NCBI GenBank assembly: GCA_946540105.1
Contig: CAMNIA010000002.1
Span: forward strand, 1-49,991
Source of the DNA: an uncultured Prevotella sp.
GTDB taxonomy: Bacteria; Bacteroidota; Bacteroidia; Bacteroidales; Bacteroidaceae
Length of the DNA stretch: 49,991 nt
Direction of reading: 5' to 3'
Under the pieces are notes generated by a model that worked only from the letters and a program-made list of their open reading frames with translations, had not been told where the DNA came from and ran no database searches. A program made the position numbers and the translations under genes. Below are positions 48,736-49,991 of this stretch, one piece after another. The stretch's first letter is position 1. Every line of letters starts with the position of its first letter.

Positions 48736-49991
48736 ATGCACGCCCTGCTTTACATACTCAGCATCATACTCACAGCGGTAGCCATCGTCCACGTCGTGAT
48801 GGACAACCGTCAGCCCGCCAAGACCATGGCGTGGGTGTTGGTGCTCATCTTTGTACCTGTAGTGGGTGTCGTCTTCTACATCTTCTTCGGCGTTAACCAC
48901 CGGCGTGAGCGTCTCGTCAACCAGCGCTCCGTCGACCAATTGTCAAAGCGCTCCATGCTTGGCTTCGTCGAACAGTCTGACCTTCACGTCCCTGAGCGTT
49001 ACCGTCAGATGGTCGACCTCTTCGTTAACCAGAACCTCTCACTGCCCTTCAAAGTTCACCAGCTTGACATCATGACCGATGGCTACGCCTTCATTTCCCA
49101 GTTGCTGGTTGACATTGCCAGGGCACGCCATCACATCCACATCGACATGTACATCTTCGAAGACGACGCCTTGGGACGTCTTTTGGCTGATGCGCTTATC
49201 GACAAAGCGCAGCGTGGTGTCGAGGTCCGTATCGTCTACGATGACGTAGGTTGCTGGGATGTCAGCCGTCGCTTCATAGAACACTTGCGAAGTGGAGGCA
49301 TCGAGATAGCCCCCTTCCTGCCCGTACGCTTCCCATCCTTTACCAGCAAGGCAAACTACCGCAACCATCGTAAACTCATCATCATTGATGGTGCTGTGGG
49401 CTATGTCGGCGGCATGAATATCGCTTTGCGCTATGTCAAAGGACGAAGCCGTCAGCCTTGGCGCGACACCATGCTGCGCCTCACTGGTGGCATAGTGTAT
49501 GGTCTGCAACGCGCATTTCTTGTCGACTGGTACTTTGTCGACCGAACCCTCATCACCGACCGCAAATACTATCCCTCACCTCTCACCTCTCACCTCTCAA
49601 ACTCCCTCGCTCAGCTTGTCACCAGTGGACCAATGGCCAGCTATCCCGAAATCATGCAAGGCTATGTTCGCGCCATCAACGATGCTCGCAAATACGTCTA
49701 TATAGAGACACCCTATTTCCTGCCCAACGAACCCGTACTCTTTGCCCTGAAGACGGCAGCCATGTCGGGTGTCGATGTTTGCATCATCTGTCCTTTGCGC
49801 TCTGATGCCCGCTTCACCGCATGGGCCGGTCGCAGCTATCTTCGTGAGCTCAGCGAGGCCGGCGCTCGCATCTACCTTTACAAGACCGGCTTTCTACACT
49901 CTAAAATGATGATTGTCGACGATGCTCTCGCCACCTGTGGCTCCAGCAATGTCGACTTCCGCTCCTTCGAGAATAATTTCGAATCCAATGT
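48736..49991 (+). CDS. cls: Cardiolipin synthase (PLD family), truncated by the window end
   Basis: Absent from the ORF track because no stop lies in the window. Own translation: MHALLYILSIILTAVAIVHVVMDNRQPAKTMAWVLVLIFVPVVGVVFYIFFG...; HxK motifs NYRNHRKLIIIDGAVGYVGGMNIA and FLHSKMMIVDDALATCGSSNVDFRSFENNFE. Confidence 0.93.
   Translation, partial: MHALLYILSIILTAVAIVHVVMDNRQPAKTMAWVLVLIFVPVVGVVFYIFFGVNHRRERLVNQRSVDQLSKRSMLGFVEQSDLHVPERYRQMVDLFVNQNLSLPFKVHQLDIMTDGYAFISQLLVDIARARHHIHIDMYIFEDDALGRLLADALIDKAQRGVEVRIVYDDVGCWDVSRRFIEHLRSGGIEIAPFLPVRFPSFTSKANYRNHRKLIIIDGAVGYVGGMNIALRYVKGRSRQPWRDTMLRLTGGIVYGLQRAFLVDWYFVDRTLITDRKYYPSPLTSHLSNSLAQLVTSGPMASYPEIMQGYVRAINDARKYVYIETPYFLPNEPVLFALKTAAMSGVDVCIICPLRSDARFTAWAGRSYLRELSEAGARIYLYKTGFLHSKMMIVDDALATCGSSNVDFRSFENNFESN
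49574..49606. repeat. Heptamer array (CTCACCT) inside cls
   Basis: cctcacctctcacctctcacctctcaaactcc; in-frame peptide SPLTSHLSNS. Confidence 0.93.

Noticed and set aside
1-49991. tRNA, rRNA, transposase, prophage or defence-system genes
   Set aside because: None recognised on either strand.

Overview
This 50-kb window looks like a Bacteroidales (Prevotella-like) chromosome. The assignment is from protein families, TAnnTTTG promoter boxes and T9SS cargo tails, not from a database search. It contains: (i) a minus-strand pectinase block at 2592-15526 (PL9, CE8, PL9, PL1, PL1, PL9), preceded by a -7 box and a perfect 16-bp LacI-operator-like palindrome, and flanked by genes for type IX secretion components PorQ-like and PorE-like; (ii) a second minus-strand carbohydrate block at 23930-44190 (GH2; GH43-like/GH2/malectin fusion; a GH67N/GH20b-like protein; GH78/sialidase-like fusion; GH140-like; GH95; STN-fused esterase), with rubrerythrin and yraN interleaved and no SusC/SusD pair visible; (iii) housekeeping genes: tonB-like, cmk, hflX, DUF4954, M16 peptidase, lptB, mlaE/mlaF-like, dnaG, and a truncated cardiolipin synthase at the right edge that the ORF track misses. 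The most unusual signal is a dispersed set of degenerate short tandem arrays with a 7-nt period (and a related 7-8-nt TTTTTACC type). They fill many intergenic gaps and also sit in frame inside at least three coding sequences, apparently as added peptide linkers. A second compact oddity is the rubrerythrin-GH2 intergenic region, with three perfect 22-bp tandem repeats, a perfect 11-bp GC-rich inverted repeat, and a textbook minus-strand terminator about 20 nt before the GH2 start codon.
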